A DNA stretch of 21,521 nt from Acidobacteriota bacterium (GTDB lineage Bacteria > Acidobacteriota > Terriglobia > UBA7540): assembly GCA_021827245.1 (NCBI GenBank), contig JAKAWN010000061.1, forward strand, positions 1 to 21,521, given 5' to 3'. This document shows positions 7,988-15,343 of the stretch, piece by piece (the first letter of the stretch is position 1; every line of letters starts with the position of its first letter). The notes below the pieces were generated by a model. That model saw only the letters and a program-made list of their open reading frames with translations, was not told where the DNA came from and searched no databases. The position numbers were made by a program, and so were the translations under genes.

Positions 7988-8728
7988 ATGGCGCCTCGAA
8001 ACCACGGAACGACCATGGAACATCTGGTCGAGCAGCAAATGACCCGCTGGCATCTGGCCCGCCGAAAGCAGACACAAGAGCAGCGGCCAGGCCGCGGCAA
8101 GCTTGGACGGCTCTATTTCGGTCCTTACCTGCTTATTTCGCGTGACAAGGGAGCGGGAGGGCACGAGGTCGCCAAGTTCATTGGCGAGCGGTTAGGCTGG
8201 CAGGTGTTTGACCGTCAACTCGTCGACGCCATTGCCGAGCGCACCAAAATGCGCGAGCAGTTGATTGAAAGTCTCGATGAACGGACACGAGGCGGACTGG
8301 AGGAATTCCTCCGGGACGTTCTGACCAGAGAAATAGGCTCCACAAACTACCTGCATCACCTCCGGAGTGTCTTGCTGACACTGGGACAACAGGGCGATGT
8401 GGTAATCGTCGGCCGCGGCGCAGAATACATTCTTCCCCACCAATTCGCCCTTCGCGCGAAAATGGTGGCTCCCTTTGATGTGCGCGTGGCGCGCATTGCA
8501 AAAGCGGAGGGGCTGCCGCCTGGGTCAGCGGATGCTCTCGTCAGGAAAGTCGACCAAGAACGTAAGGATTTTGTCCGCCACAACTTCCAGAAGGATCCGT
8601 GCGACCCTTTGCACTATGATCTGGTGGTGAATACGGGAGCCTTGACTATACAGGGAACGGCAGAGATTGTGCTCGCCGCTGCCAGACAAAAGCTTGGCAT
8701 CGTGCAGGCTGCCGCTTCAGTTGCGTAG
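7988..8728 (+). CDS. Cytidylate-kinase-like P-loop protein
   Basis: 246 residues, resembling the cytidylate kinase-like family (the AAK / Cytidylate_kin2 group). The core begins at about residue 43 with FGPYLLISRDKGAGGHEVAKFI, where GAGGHE replaces the canonical GxxGxGKS/T Walker A. WQVFDRQLVDAIA follows, then VVIVGRGAEYILP near 138-150, and a basic stretch (RVARI...KVDQERKDF) like the lid region of nucleotide kinases. Residues 1-42 are a basic, probably disordered extension. The ATG at 7988 has AAGGGGGAG 8 bases upstream; an earlier in-frame start at 7889 has no such support. Relatives often sit among stress-response genes, but their substrate is not established. A CRP-like operator lies 147-162 bp upstream. 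It could be a nucleoside monophosphate kinase or a degenerate regulatory relative; loss of the Walker A lysine favours caution. Confidence 0.85.
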   Translation: MAPRNHGTTMEHLVEQQMTRWHLARRKQTQEQRPGRGKLGRLYFGPYLLISRDKGAGGHEVAKFIGERLGWQVFDRQLVDAIAERTKMREQLIESLDERTRGGLEEFLRDVLTREIGSTNYLHHLRSVLLTLGQQGDVVIVGRGAEYILPHQFALRAKMVAPFDVRVARIAKAEGLPPGSADALVRKVDQERKDFVRHNFQKDPCDPLHYDLVVNTGALTIQGTAEIVLAAARQKLGIVQAAASVA

Positions 8729-8809
8729 GTGGGCAAGCAGGCTTCACCTCTTAAATACTGTGGATTCTGTTTCCGTGCCATTCGGTGAGGGTGTGCCAAC
8801 CCTCCCATG

Positions 8810-9076
8810 TTATGTTTGGGGGACAGAGCTGCGCGGGCGGCCCAGAATGGCCATCGGGCGCTCGCGCCAAACGCCGTTCTCCTCATATTTAAGCGTGTAA
8901 ATGTGGAGCAAGATCCAGCCTTCTGAGAGCAGGCGGTTGACTTCCTCTCTTCCGCGAGACTCGATGTTGTGGCCTGCCAGTTCTGCGATGTCCAGTTGCC
9001 AAAGCGGCGTTGTTCCGGCGGTTGGCACTTCAAAAAGGGCGGATGGGCAATCTCCTCTGGCCGTTGCTCGCTTCAT
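8810..9076 (-). CDS. Small soluble protein of unknown function
   Basis: 88 residues, no signal peptide or membrane segment. The C-terminal half (REEVNRLLSEGWILLHIYTL, then WRERPMAILGRP) looks like a compact alpha/beta domain of the kind seen in short proteins with an LLxEGWxLL signature, which makes a real gene likely. I cannot assign a function. The ATG at 9076 is preceded by GGGAGG about 11 bases upstream. It is antisense in direction to its neighbours and diverges from the HPF-cold-shock gene, sharing a 331-bp intergenic region that carries two CRP-like sites, so it is probably part of the same regulon. Confidence 0.7.
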   Translation of the reverse strand: MKRATARGDCPSALFEVPTAGTTPLWQLDIAELAGHNIESRGREEVNRLLSEGWILLHIYTLKYEENGVWRERPMAILGRPRSSVPQT

Positions 9077-9138
9077 TTACCTGCGAACCTCCCAGCGATA
9101 CGCCTAGAGCTTTCTTACTACACATTCCTCGGCGTGGA

Positions 9139-9154
9139 AGTGACATCTGTCACC
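9139..9154. promoter_or_regulatory. CRP/FNR-like operator with an extra half-site
   Basis: AGTGACATCTGTCACC contains the perfect inverted repeat GTGACA-TC-TGTCAC and fits GTGA-N6-TCAC. A third half-site, GGTGAC, follows at 9161-9166 and pairs with GTCACC at 9149-9154. The site is about 63 bp upstream of the 9076 start and about 260 bp upstream of the 9408 start, so it is better placed for the minus-strand gene. Confidence 0.55.
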
Positions 9155-9268
9155 CTGCCAGGTGACTGGCGGCGATATTCGATGGCCGCGGGCAAGATTT
9201 GCTGTTTCTCCACTGCCAATGGGGGCAGGCACGAGCCGGCGCCGGATGCCCCGGTCGTCGCCTGAAAT

Positions 9269-9284
9269 TGTGAGGACGGTCACT
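9269..9284. promoter_or_regulatory. CRP/FNR-like operator upstream of the HPF-cold-shock gene
   Basis: TGTGAGGACGGTCACT fits TGTGA-N6-TCAC with one end base different. If used as a class II activator site, the -10 would fall near TCTATT (9304-9309) and transcription would start about 90 bases before the ATG at 9408. The remainder of 9077-9407 has no gene; a GGGTTCAAA near 9346 looks like a tRNA T-loop but no tRNA folds around it. Confidence 0.5.
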
Positions 9285-9407
9285 GCCAGGCAACGAACAT
9301 TGGTCTATTGGTTTAAGTAGAGCGGAGGAACGCGAGTGCAAGGACACGGGTTCAAACCGCGAGAGGGCTTCCCCACTTTCAATTATAGAAACTAAAGGAG
9401 ATTGCCT

Positions 9408-10046
9408 ATGATTCTGCCATTGCAAATCACCTTTCGCAACATGGCGTCTTCAGAAGTGGTCAAAACATGGATACAGAAGGAAGCCGACAAGCTGAATGAA
9501 TATCACGGAAAGATCACCGGCTGTCGTGTGGTGGTGGAACTGCCAAACCGCCGCCGAAAGGCGGGCAACCGATATCATGTCAGAGTCGATCTGACGGTAC
9601 CGGGCGTTGAGATGGTGGTGAAGCGGCAACCAAACCTTCGGGCGCTGCCAGGGCGCGTTGTAAAGCAGGCATCCAAGAGACTAGAAGTCAGGGTGCCGCA
9701 TAAGGATCTTCGCCAGGCGATCAACGATGCCTTCCGTGCCGCGCAGCGTCAGCTACATAACTACGCTAGGCGCAGGCGAAGAGAAGTAAAAACTCATGAA
9801 GCTCCACCGCTGGCGCATGTGACCAGGTTGTTTCCGCAAGAAGGCTATGGCTTTCTTGAGACAACGGACGGGCGCGAAATCTATTTCCACAAGAACAGTG
9901 TTCTCAACAATGCTTTCGCCCGGCTGGCGCCCGGGTCAATGGTCAGCTTTACTGAGGAAAGGGGTGACCGGGGGCCTCAAGCAAGTACCGTGAGAGTAGT
10001 TCGACAGAAGTCATCTGAGTTAGGCCCCTCGCAAGCGGTTGCGTGA
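9408..10046 (+). CDS. HPF/RaiA ribosome-associated domain fused to a cold-shock domain
   Basis: 212 residues, two domains. Residues about 1-120 resemble the ribosome hibernation factor fold (HPF/RaiA/YfiA, S30AE): LQITFRNM, KITGCRVVVELPN, YHVRVDLTVPG, KQASKRLEV, LRQAINDAFRAAQRQL. A basic linker RRRRR leads to a cold-shock domain at about 136-199 with RNP1-like GYGFL and RNP2-like EIYFHKNS motifs. The first domain binds the 30S decoding region of idle ribosomes; the second binds RNA or single-stranded DNA and takes the place of the C-terminal dimerisation domain of long HPF. The ATG at 9408 has AAAGGAG 7 bases upstream, so it is preferred to the TTG two codons earlier. Expression in starvation or stress is likely from the family. 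It is followed 77 bp later by a phosphoribosyltransferase gene, probably cotranscribed. Confidence 0.92.
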   Translation: MILPLQITFRNMASSEVVKTWIQKEADKLNEYHGKITGCRVVVELPNRRRKAGNRYHVRVDLTVPGVEMVVKRQPNLRALPGRVVKQASKRLEVRVPHKDLRQAINDAFRAAQRQLHNYARRRRREVKTHEAPPLAHVTRLFPQEGYGFLETTDGREIYFHKNSVLNNAFARLAPGSMVSFTEERGDRGPQASTVRVVRQKSSELGPSQAVA

Positions 10047-10123
10047 CAATCCGCTCTTTGAATCGATCATCCCGTGGACCCTGAAGACGCCCGGGTCTTG
10101 CGGGGCAAGAGAGGAGGATGGCC

Positions 10124-10774
10124 ATGTTTCGGAATCGAATTGACGCGGGACAGAAGCTAGCTTCCAAACTTCAAGCCTATTACGGGCAGCCTGATGTCGT
10201 GGTTCTTGGGCTGCCACGCGGAGGAATTCCAATCGGCTGTGAAATCGCCAGGACGCTGCATACAGCGATTGATGTTTTTGTCGTTCGCAAACTAGGGGTT
10301 CCATGGAATCCGGAACTCGCTATGGGCGCCGTGGCCACGGGCGGTGTCCGCGTTCTCGATGAAGAAACGGTCCAGGCACTTGCGATCCCCAGCGAGGAGA
10401 TTGCGAAGATCGCCGCCCAAGAGGAACGCGAGCTTGAAAGGCGTGAACGGACTTACCGCGGAAGCAATCTGCCGTTGCCGGTTGCAGGCAAGAGGGTGAT
10501 TCTTGTCGATGACGGCATCGCAACCGGTTCGACGATGAGAGCCGGCGTGGCGGCCCTCCGCCGTCTTCAGCCGGCTCGCATCGTGATTGCCGTCCCTGTC
10601 GCTCCGCGCGCCACATGCGCGATGCTCAGGAAATTTGCAGATGAGGTCGTTTGCCTGATCGAGGCTGAGGATTTCTTTGCCATCTCGGAGTGGTATGAAG
10701 ATTTCAGCCAGCTCACCGACGAAGACGTGCAGAGACTTTTGACGAATGCCTCCGGGCTGATCTCCGCAGCATAG
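10124..10774 (+). CDS. Phosphoribosyltransferase-domain protein (COG1926 type)
   Basis: 216 residues. The type I phosphoribosyltransferase signature VILVDDGIATGST (about 125-137) forms the PRPP-binding loop. Upstream VVVLGLPRGGIPIGCEIA and FVVRKLGVPWNPELAMGAV are characteristic of the stand-alone family often annotated as a predicted phosphoribosyltransferase; the base substrate is unknown. An ATG at 10118 abuts GAGGAGG with no spacer, whereas the ATG at 10124 sits 6 bases after GGAGG and is chosen. The gene follows the HPF-cold-shock gene on the same strand, with a small hairpin (10084-10099) between them that lacks a T-run, so readthrough is likely. The group fits nucleotide salvage or ribosome storage under stress; this is inference. 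It converges on the esterase gene with 62 bp between stops. Confidence 0.88.
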   Translation: MFRNRIDAGQKLASKLQAYYGQPDVVVLGLPRGGIPIGCEIARTLHTAIDVFVVRKLGVPWNPELAMGAVATGGVRVLDEETVQALAIPSEEIAKIAAQEERELERRERTYRGSNLPLPVAGKRVILVDDGIATGSTMRAGVAALRRLQPARIVIAVPVAPRATCAMLRKFADEVVCLIEAEDFFAISEWYEDFSQLTDEDVQRLLTNASGLISAA

Positions 10775-10836
10775 GAGCAACCGGAACTGTGCAGAACGCT
10801 GCGACTCCAGCCCGGATCGCCCAAAGCCCCGGGCGC

Positions 10837-11712
10837 TTACTTCAGCAGGCCGCGCGTCCGGAACCAGTTGGCCAGCAGCGTTGGCCAGATGGAAAGCGCG
10901 GCATGGGTTGGTGCAAGGCCTACGCCGTGATGACCGGGCTCGAAAATGTGCATCTCTGCTGGAACGTGATTTTTGCGCAACGCGAGAAAAAACAATACGC
11001 TGTTCTCGCAGGGCACAGTGGTGTCGTCGTCCGTGGAAAACAGGAAGGTCGGCGGCGTTTCCGGGGTCACCTGAAGCTGATTTGAAAGATAGCGCTGCAG
11101 CTTAGGGTTCGGATACTCACCTAGCAGTGCGTGCATTGATCCCTCGTGAACGTAGGGAGGCAGCATCGATATGACGGCGTAGGCTAGCACCATGAAATCG
11201 GGGCGGCAGCTCATCCGGTCAATCGGATCAGTGGCCTGGGGATTGCCGTTATCGAAGTGCGTGCCCACGGTTGAGGCCAGATGGCCGCCGGCGGAGAACC
11301 CCCAGATGCCGATGCGGTTGGGATCAATTCCATATTCTTTGGCGTGGTAGCGGACGTACCGCATGGCGCGCTGTCCGTCCCACATCTCAATGGGATAGTG
11401 GTAACGCGGCCCCAGCCGGTACTTCAGCACAAAAGCGGCAATCCCGATCGAGTTGAGCCATTCGGCGATGTCGGTTCCCTCTTTCTTCATGGCCAACATG
11501 ACATATCCTCCGCCCGGGCATACGACGACGCCCGTCCGAACCGCCTTGCCGGGGTCAGGGAGGTATACGGTAAGGGTCGGACGATCCTCGGGCTTGTTAC
11601 CCAGCGCTCCCGGCGCTCCATTGGGCCAAAGCAGTACGGTCTGATGAGTTGCCGCCTGACTGAATGTGGCGGAGAAGATCAACAATAGGACTGCAATGAC
11701 AGTCTTTCTCAA
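10837..11712 (-). CDS. Secreted alpha/beta hydrolase, BD-FAE/xylan-esterase-like
   Basis: 291 residues with a Sec signal peptide (basic MRKTV, hydrophobic VIAVLLLIFSATF, cleavage near SQA-AT). The oxyanion region GVVVCPGGGYVML, nucleophile elbow GIWGFSAGGHLAS (Ser140), acid near Asp230 (STDDDTTVPCENS) and base His262 (GHHGVGLAP) match bacterial feruloyl- or acetylxylan-esterase-type hydrolases. It probably deacylates plant or microbial polysaccharide in the periplasm or outside. The start codon is TTG: AAAGGAGG at 11720-11727 (minus strand) sits exactly 7 bases upstream, no ATG precedes the signal peptide, and the signal peptide begins right there. The gene is monocistronic. Confidence 0.9.
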   Translation of the reverse strand: MRKTVIAVLLLIFSATFSQAATHQTVLLWPNGAPGALGNKPEDRPTLTVYLPDPGKAVRTGVVVCPGGGYVMLAMKKEGTDIAEWLNSIGIAAFVLKYRLGPRYHYPIEMWDGQRAMRYVRYHAKEYGIDPNRIGIWGFSAGGHLASTVGTHFDNGNPQATDPIDRMSCRPDFMVLAYAVISMLPPYVHEGSMHALLGEYPNPKLQRYLSNQLQVTPETPPTFLFSTDDDTTVPCENSVLFFLALRKNHVPAEMHIFEPGHHGVGLAPTHAALSIWPTLLANWFRTRGLLK

Positions 11713-12014
11713 TTCGCAACCTCCTTTGGGGACCGCTCTTCTTGGATCTCAGCCGAAGATCGTAGCACAACAAAATGCAGCCGGGAGGACAGATGGTGTA
11801 GCGCAGGCAGCCGGGGTCTTTGCTCAACAAACTCAGGAAACTTTCCGGACCTCGTGATACTATCGCTTCACGCCACGCATTTTCTTGTAATGGCAAGCGT
11901 TGCCGGGATGCGCTGCAGAATCCCCATCCGGTGCAATGGCACGGCAATGGATTTTCTGACACAATTTGGAACGCTGGAATTCCGGAAACTTCGCAGCGCG
12001 GAGGCCATGACGTG
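11713..12014. other. Intergenic region upstream of the esterase gene
   Basis: Besides the esterase ribosome binding site at its left end I see no gene, repeat or convincing promoter here. Confidence 0.5.
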
Positions 12015-12161
12015 ATGAGTCACAAGAAGGCAGTGGACCTTTTTGTGGTGGCCGGCACACTCTGTTTTTTATCTCTGCCGCCGCGGGCGCAGCAGAATAT
12101 GTTCAGCGGTACGCTGTGGCACATTTCAAACCGGCAGAAGCGATCGTCCGTCTCGGAGTGA
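12015..12161 (+). CDS. Short ORF with a signal-peptide-like N-terminus
   Basis: 48 residues. It starts with a lysine pair and hydrophobic run (MSHKKAVDLFVVAGTLCFLS), then LPPRAQQN, a plausible signal-peptidase site, and about 20 further residues (MFSGTLWHISNRQ and a basic tail). GGAGG lies 10 bases before the ATG. It could be a small secreted peptide, or the surviving start of a larger secreted-protein gene cut by an early stop; downstream frames offer no recognisable continuation. It lies 114 bp before nagB on the same strand. Confidence 0.35.
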   Translation: MSHKKAVDLFVVAGTLCFLSLPPRAQQNMFSGTLWHISNRQKRSSVSE

Positions 12162-12183
12162 ATAAGTGAGCAATCACGAGCCT

Positions 12184-12243
12184 CCGGCACCGATTTGCCG
12201 GCATCATCTCCACGGGTTCCTGAGGCACGCGGTGCGTTGCACC
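12184..12243 (+). promoter_or_regulatory. Two short hairpins in the nagB leader
   Basis: CCGGCA-CCGATT-TGCCGG at 12184-12201 and GGTGC-GTT-GCACC at 12231-12243 are perfect short inverted repeats between the small ORF and the nagB ribosome binding site. Neither has a T-run, so they are not terminators; they may be an operator or leader structure. Confidence 0.3.
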
Positions 12244-12275
12244 ACCTTAATATCAATGACCAAGGAGTTTAATTC

Positions 12276-13058
12276 ATGGCTAAGAGTGGAGTTGCGCGTT
12301 CCCTTCGAGTGGGAAATCTGAAAGTTGAGGCCTATGAAAGTACCGAGGCGATGGGAAGAGCTGCCGCTGAGTCTGCTGCCGAGAGCCTGCGCGCTCTGGC
12401 CGCCCAGAACGACACGGTTGCCGTTATCTTCGCCACTGGAGCCTCCCAGATGGCGACGCTTCAGGCGCTGACCGCGCTCCCGGACTTGCCTTGGGACAAG
12501 GTGGTCGGCTTCCATATGGATGAGTACCTGGGCATTTCCGACGATCACCCGGCTTCGTTCCGGCGCTACCTTCGGGAGCGGCTTACCAGCAAGGTTGAAA
12601 TGCGCCAGTTTTATGGCTTGAATGGCACAAGCGGTAATCCCGAAGAGACCTGCAAGAAATATGCTGGCCTTCTGCGGCAGTACAATCCGCAGCTATGCCT
12701 GCTGGGAATCGGCGAAAACGGCCATCTGGCGTTCAATGATCCGGCCGAGGCCAACTTCGAAGATCCTCTCGACATCAAGATCGTCTCACTTGACACCGAA
12801 TGCCGGCGGCAGCAGGTGAACGAAGGCTGGTTCAAAAGCCTGGCGGAAGTCCCCGGGCAGGCGATTACCTTGACAATTCCAACCTTGATTAGGGTGCCTC
12901 GATTGATCGCTTCGGTTCCCGGAGAGCGCAAGGCGCAGATTGTCCGCCGGACGCTAACTGAAGGAATTTCAACCCGCTGCCCGGCAACGATCATGCGGAA
13001 GCATCCGAACGCCACTGTCTATTTGGATCCAGCCTCGGCTGCCGAAGTGGCGTCATAA
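12276..13058 (+). CDS. nagB: Glucosamine-6-phosphate deaminase (NagB)
   Basis: Converts glucosamine 6-phosphate to fructose 6-phosphate and ammonia in amino-sugar catabolism; cytoplasmic. 260 residues, close to the usual 240-266. The phosphate-binding loop is FATGASQ (about 52-58), the proton-transfer Asp82 is in GFHMDEYLG, and the ring-opening site is GIGENGHLAFNDP (His150). Relative to E. coli, Asp141 is Asn (as in Bacillus NagB) and Glu148 is Asp155, so the catalytic group is conservative rather than lost. A strong AAGGAG lies 8 bases before the ATG. No nagA, transporter or kinase gene is adjacent, so it stands alone. The same fold is used by 6-phosphogluconolactonase, but the MDEY and GHLAFN motifs favour NagB. 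Confidence 0.88.
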   Translation: MAKSGVARSLRVGNLKVEAYESTEAMGRAAAESAAESLRALAAQNDTVAVIFATGASQMATLQALTALPDLPWDKVVGFHMDEYLGISDDHPASFRRYLRERLTSKVEMRQFYGLNGTSGNPEETCKKYAGLLRQYNPQLCLLGIGENGHLAFNDPAEANFEDPLDIKIVSLDTECRRQQVNEGWFKSLAEVPGQAITLTIPTLIRVPRLIASVPGERKAQIVRRTLTEGISTRCPATIMRKHPNATVYLDPASAAEVAS

Positions 13059-13203
13059 CCCGCCGGTCTGGCGCCCATGTGAGTTGTCATTGGCTGATCC
13101 GAACACCTGAAAGCAGGGTGAACGCAACCGTTGGCGACGGTCCTCGGCGAGGGTTGTCACTCTTACTTGCCTTGTGCTAGCGTAACCAGAACTTTGAATC
13201 GCT

Positions 13204-14385
13204 ATGATTGAACGTACGGACGTGATCGTTGTTGGAGCGGGACCCGCAGGTTCGACCGCGGCCAAACTCCTCGCTGACCGCGGCTACTCGGTGCTACTGG
13301 TGGACAGTTCGGATTTCCCTCGCCATAAGACCTGCGCAAGCTGGATCAATCGCCTGGCCTTTGAGCGTTTCACTTATCTGCGGGATTCCCTTTCAGGCTT
13401 GATTGAGAATGCTTTCTACGGCGTTACGTTTTATGATCGTCTTATTGAAAGAGAAGCGCGGTATCTCGAAACCAGGCCCTCCGGTTATCTCTCATTGCGC
13501 TCGAAATTTGATGACGGCTTACGGAAGATTGCCATGGAGGCCGGAGCCAGGTTTCTGGGTGGCTGTGCAGTTGTAGACGTTGTTGAGGAGCGCGGCGGCG
13601 TCCGGGTATCGCTTGCGGACGGACGGGAACTTTCCGGGCGCATTCTGATTGGCGCAGACGGCGCCTCAAGCCGCGTGGCCGTGCAAGTGGGTTTGCGCAA
13701 AGGCTGGTCACCGGGTGATTACGTGCTTTGCGCTAATGCCGACGTGCCTTTTCCGCCGGAACGGATCAGCACATTTTACGGCGAGCGCTTCCCGCTCAGG
13801 GTGTTCCTTGAATATTCCGGCATTCAAGGCTACGGCTGGATTTTCCCCAAAAAGCATCATATATGTGTGGGCATAGGGGCTATTTTAGAGGATGGCCGTT
13901 CCATCCGCCCGCTTTTTCGGGAATTTGTCCACGCGCTTCGCGAGCGCAATCAGATTCCCAGCGACCTTCCGGAAGGAAGAGTCTATTTTGATATCGACCC
14001 TGTGGGGGGCGTCTATCGGACGCCGAGTCTTGTGCGCGGCCGCGTGATGCTGATTGGTGATGCGGCCGGGTTTGTTTCCGGTTCCACGGGAGAAGGAATC
14101 TATCCTGCCATGATGAGCGCGGAAATTGCTGTTGGTCTGATCCACCAGGCCCTGAAGCACTCCTCGCCAACCTTCGTGCTGGAAGGGTACAATGCGAAAT
14201 GGCGCGTGGAACTGGGTGACTATGTCAAAAGGCTTCCGGGGGGAGATCGCGAAGGCCAGACTCGTAGCCGCATTGAAATGATTTTCAGGGTGCCGCTGGT
14301 TCCGCGGATCGCTGGAAGAGCATTCTTGTATGGGGAAAAATCTTCCATCGGGGCATTTCTCCGTTCGTTCCAACGCTGGGCGTGA
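13204..14385 (+). CDS. FAD-dependent oxidoreductase, geranylgeranyl-reductase-like
   Basis: 393 residues, group A flavoprotein fold. The dinucleotide motif VIVVGAGPAGSTAAKLLADRG is at 7-27, the second block DFPRHKTCASW at about 37-47, the DG motif IGADGASSRVA at about 149-159, and the GD motif VMLIGDAAGFVSGSTGEGIYPA at 281-302. The FPRxKxC block is typical of the geranylgeranyl reductase / aromatic-hydroxylase-like family that reduces or hydroxylates polyprenyl and polyketide substrates. No signal peptide. The ribosome binding site is weak. It leads a run of five plus-strand genes (flavoprotein, YceI, ketosynthase, methyltransferase, flavoprotein), so a role in lipid or polyketide tailoring is inferred. 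Confidence 0.85.
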   Translation: MIERTDVIVVGAGPAGSTAAKLLADRGYSVLLVDSSDFPRHKTCASWINRLAFERFTYLRDSLSGLIENAFYGVTFYDRLIEREARYLETRPSGYLSLRSKFDDGLRKIAMEAGARFLGGCAVVDVVEERGGVRVSLADGRELSGRILIGADGASSRVAVQVGLRKGWSPGDYVLCANADVPFPPERISTFYGERFPLRVFLEYSGIQGYGWIFPKKHHICVGIGAILEDGRSIRPLFREFVHALRERNQIPSDLPEGRVYFDIDPVGGVYRTPSLVRGRVMLIGDAAGFVSGSTGEGIYPAMMSAEIAVGLIHQALKHSSPTFVLEGYNAKWRVELGDYVKRLPGGDREGQTRSRIEMIFRVPLVPRIAGRAFLYGEKSSIGAFLRSFQRWA

Positions 14386-14494
14386 ATGGGCCGAACAGGG
14401 GCCAAAATTCTATATCTGTTCCGGCCGGTTTGGTTTAACATTGATTCGTCATTTGACAGGAATGTGCTCTTTCTCCCGAGCCGCTCTTTAAGGG

Positions 14495-15241
14495 GTGATA
14501 AAACAATTGGAAACCTATCACGTCAGGTCCCAATATGCCGCCGCTCTCTGCATCAAGGAACTGCGCGCTTGTATCGTTCTTGTTCAAAGCAGGCTCAATG
14601 CTCCAGCTGCAACTTTTGTTCTTCGAAGCACGACTCTGCCACTACTCGTGGCCTTGACCGTGCTGATTGCGGGCTACCGGCCGTTATTGGCCCAGGTGCC
14701 GGGTATTTATCGCGTGGATACCAAGGCAAGTCAGATTGAAATTCATCTGTTCAAAGGCGGCTTTCTGAGTTCTCTCGGAGACAATCACCTGATCGCTTTG
14801 ACACGCTTTTCCGGGACTGCGGACTTGTCAAGAACAGCGCCATGGAAAGCTGAAGTGACCGCAGCCGCCGACTCACTGAAGGTGATCGATCCGTGGGGAA
14901 ATCCCTCTGAGCGAAAGGAAGTGGAAGACACCATGCTGGGGCCGCAACAGCTTGACGCGAGCCACTTCCCTGAGATCGACCTTCGCTCTCTTTCCTTCAA
15001 CCCCACCGCCCAGGACACGGCGTGGCACCTCATCGCCGATGTGAAGCTTCATGGAGTAACACGGAAGGCGAATTTTTCACTGGATTGTCATCAAATTGGC
15101 GACAAATTGGAAATCCGCGGGAAAAAGATGTTCAAGTTGACCGATTTTAACATCCAACCTTATAGCCGGGCTTTTGGGGCAGTTAAGGTCAAGAATGTAT
15201 TTGAGGTTACCTACGACATCGTTCTGGACCGCGTCCAGTGA
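14495..15241 (+). CDS. Secreted YceI-family lipid-binding protein
   Basis: YceI proteins form a lipocalin-like beta-barrel; characterised members bind polyprenyl or amide-lipid chains in the periplasm. The mature domain runs from about residue 67 (QVPGIYRVDTKASQIEIHL) and includes the family blocks ADSLKVID, TMLGPQQLDASHFPEI and VKLHGVTRKANF. It is preceded by a hydrophobic signal segment (LPLLVALTVLIAG, cleavage near LLA-Q). The start is uncertain: a GTG at 14495 and a TTG at 14507 (AAGGGG 11 bases upstream) are the only plausible in-frame starts, and both leave an unusually long 40-residue n-region. A TTGACA at 14453 has no good partner -10. Placement among ketosynthase and flavoprotein genes suggests it carries a hydrophobic product or precursor; this is inference. 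Confidence 0.82.
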   Translation: MIKQLETYHVRSQYAAALCIKELRACIVLVQSRLNAPAATFVLRSTTLPLLVALTVLIAGYRPLLAQVPGIYRVDTKASQIEIHLFKGGFLSSLGDNHLIALTRFSGTADLSRTAPWKAEVTAAADSLKVIDPWGNPSERKEVEDTMLGPQQLDASHFPEIDLRSLSFNPTAQDTAWHLIADVKLHGVTRKANFSLDCHQIGDKLEIRGKKMFKLTDFNIQPYSRAFGAVKVKNVFEVTYDIVLDRVQ

Positions 15242-15268
15242 ACTAAACATCCCCCGTAGCGGATTAGC

Positions 15269-15343
15269 ATGCCAGTTTGGGAGTTCTGGGATTTCCCCTG
15301 GCGCGTACCGCACTTCTATCATGCCCGGCCAAAGACCTTGTAG
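15269..15343 (+). other. Aromatic-rich 24-codon ORF upstream of the ketosynthase
   Basis: Encodes 24 residues beginning MPVWEFWDFPWRVPHFYHAR, with three Trp and four Phe or Tyr, in the same frame as the ketosynthase gene and separated from it by a TAG. It could be a leader peptide, a remnant of a longer N-terminus, or chance; no good ribosome binding site is present. Confidence 0.2.

Noticed and set aside
9300..9375. Possible tRNA suggested by GGGTTCAAA near 9346
   Set aside because: No acceptor stem, D-arm or anticodon arm can be formed around the T-loop-like sequence.
10818..10835. CGCCC...GGGCG hairpin between convergent stops as a terminator
   Set aside because: Only 5 bp of stem and no T-run on either strand.
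12012..12177. GTGATGAGTCAC and GTGAGCAATCAC as extra CRP-like sites
   Set aside because: The spacing between half-sites is 4, not 6, and the first overlaps the start of the small ORF.
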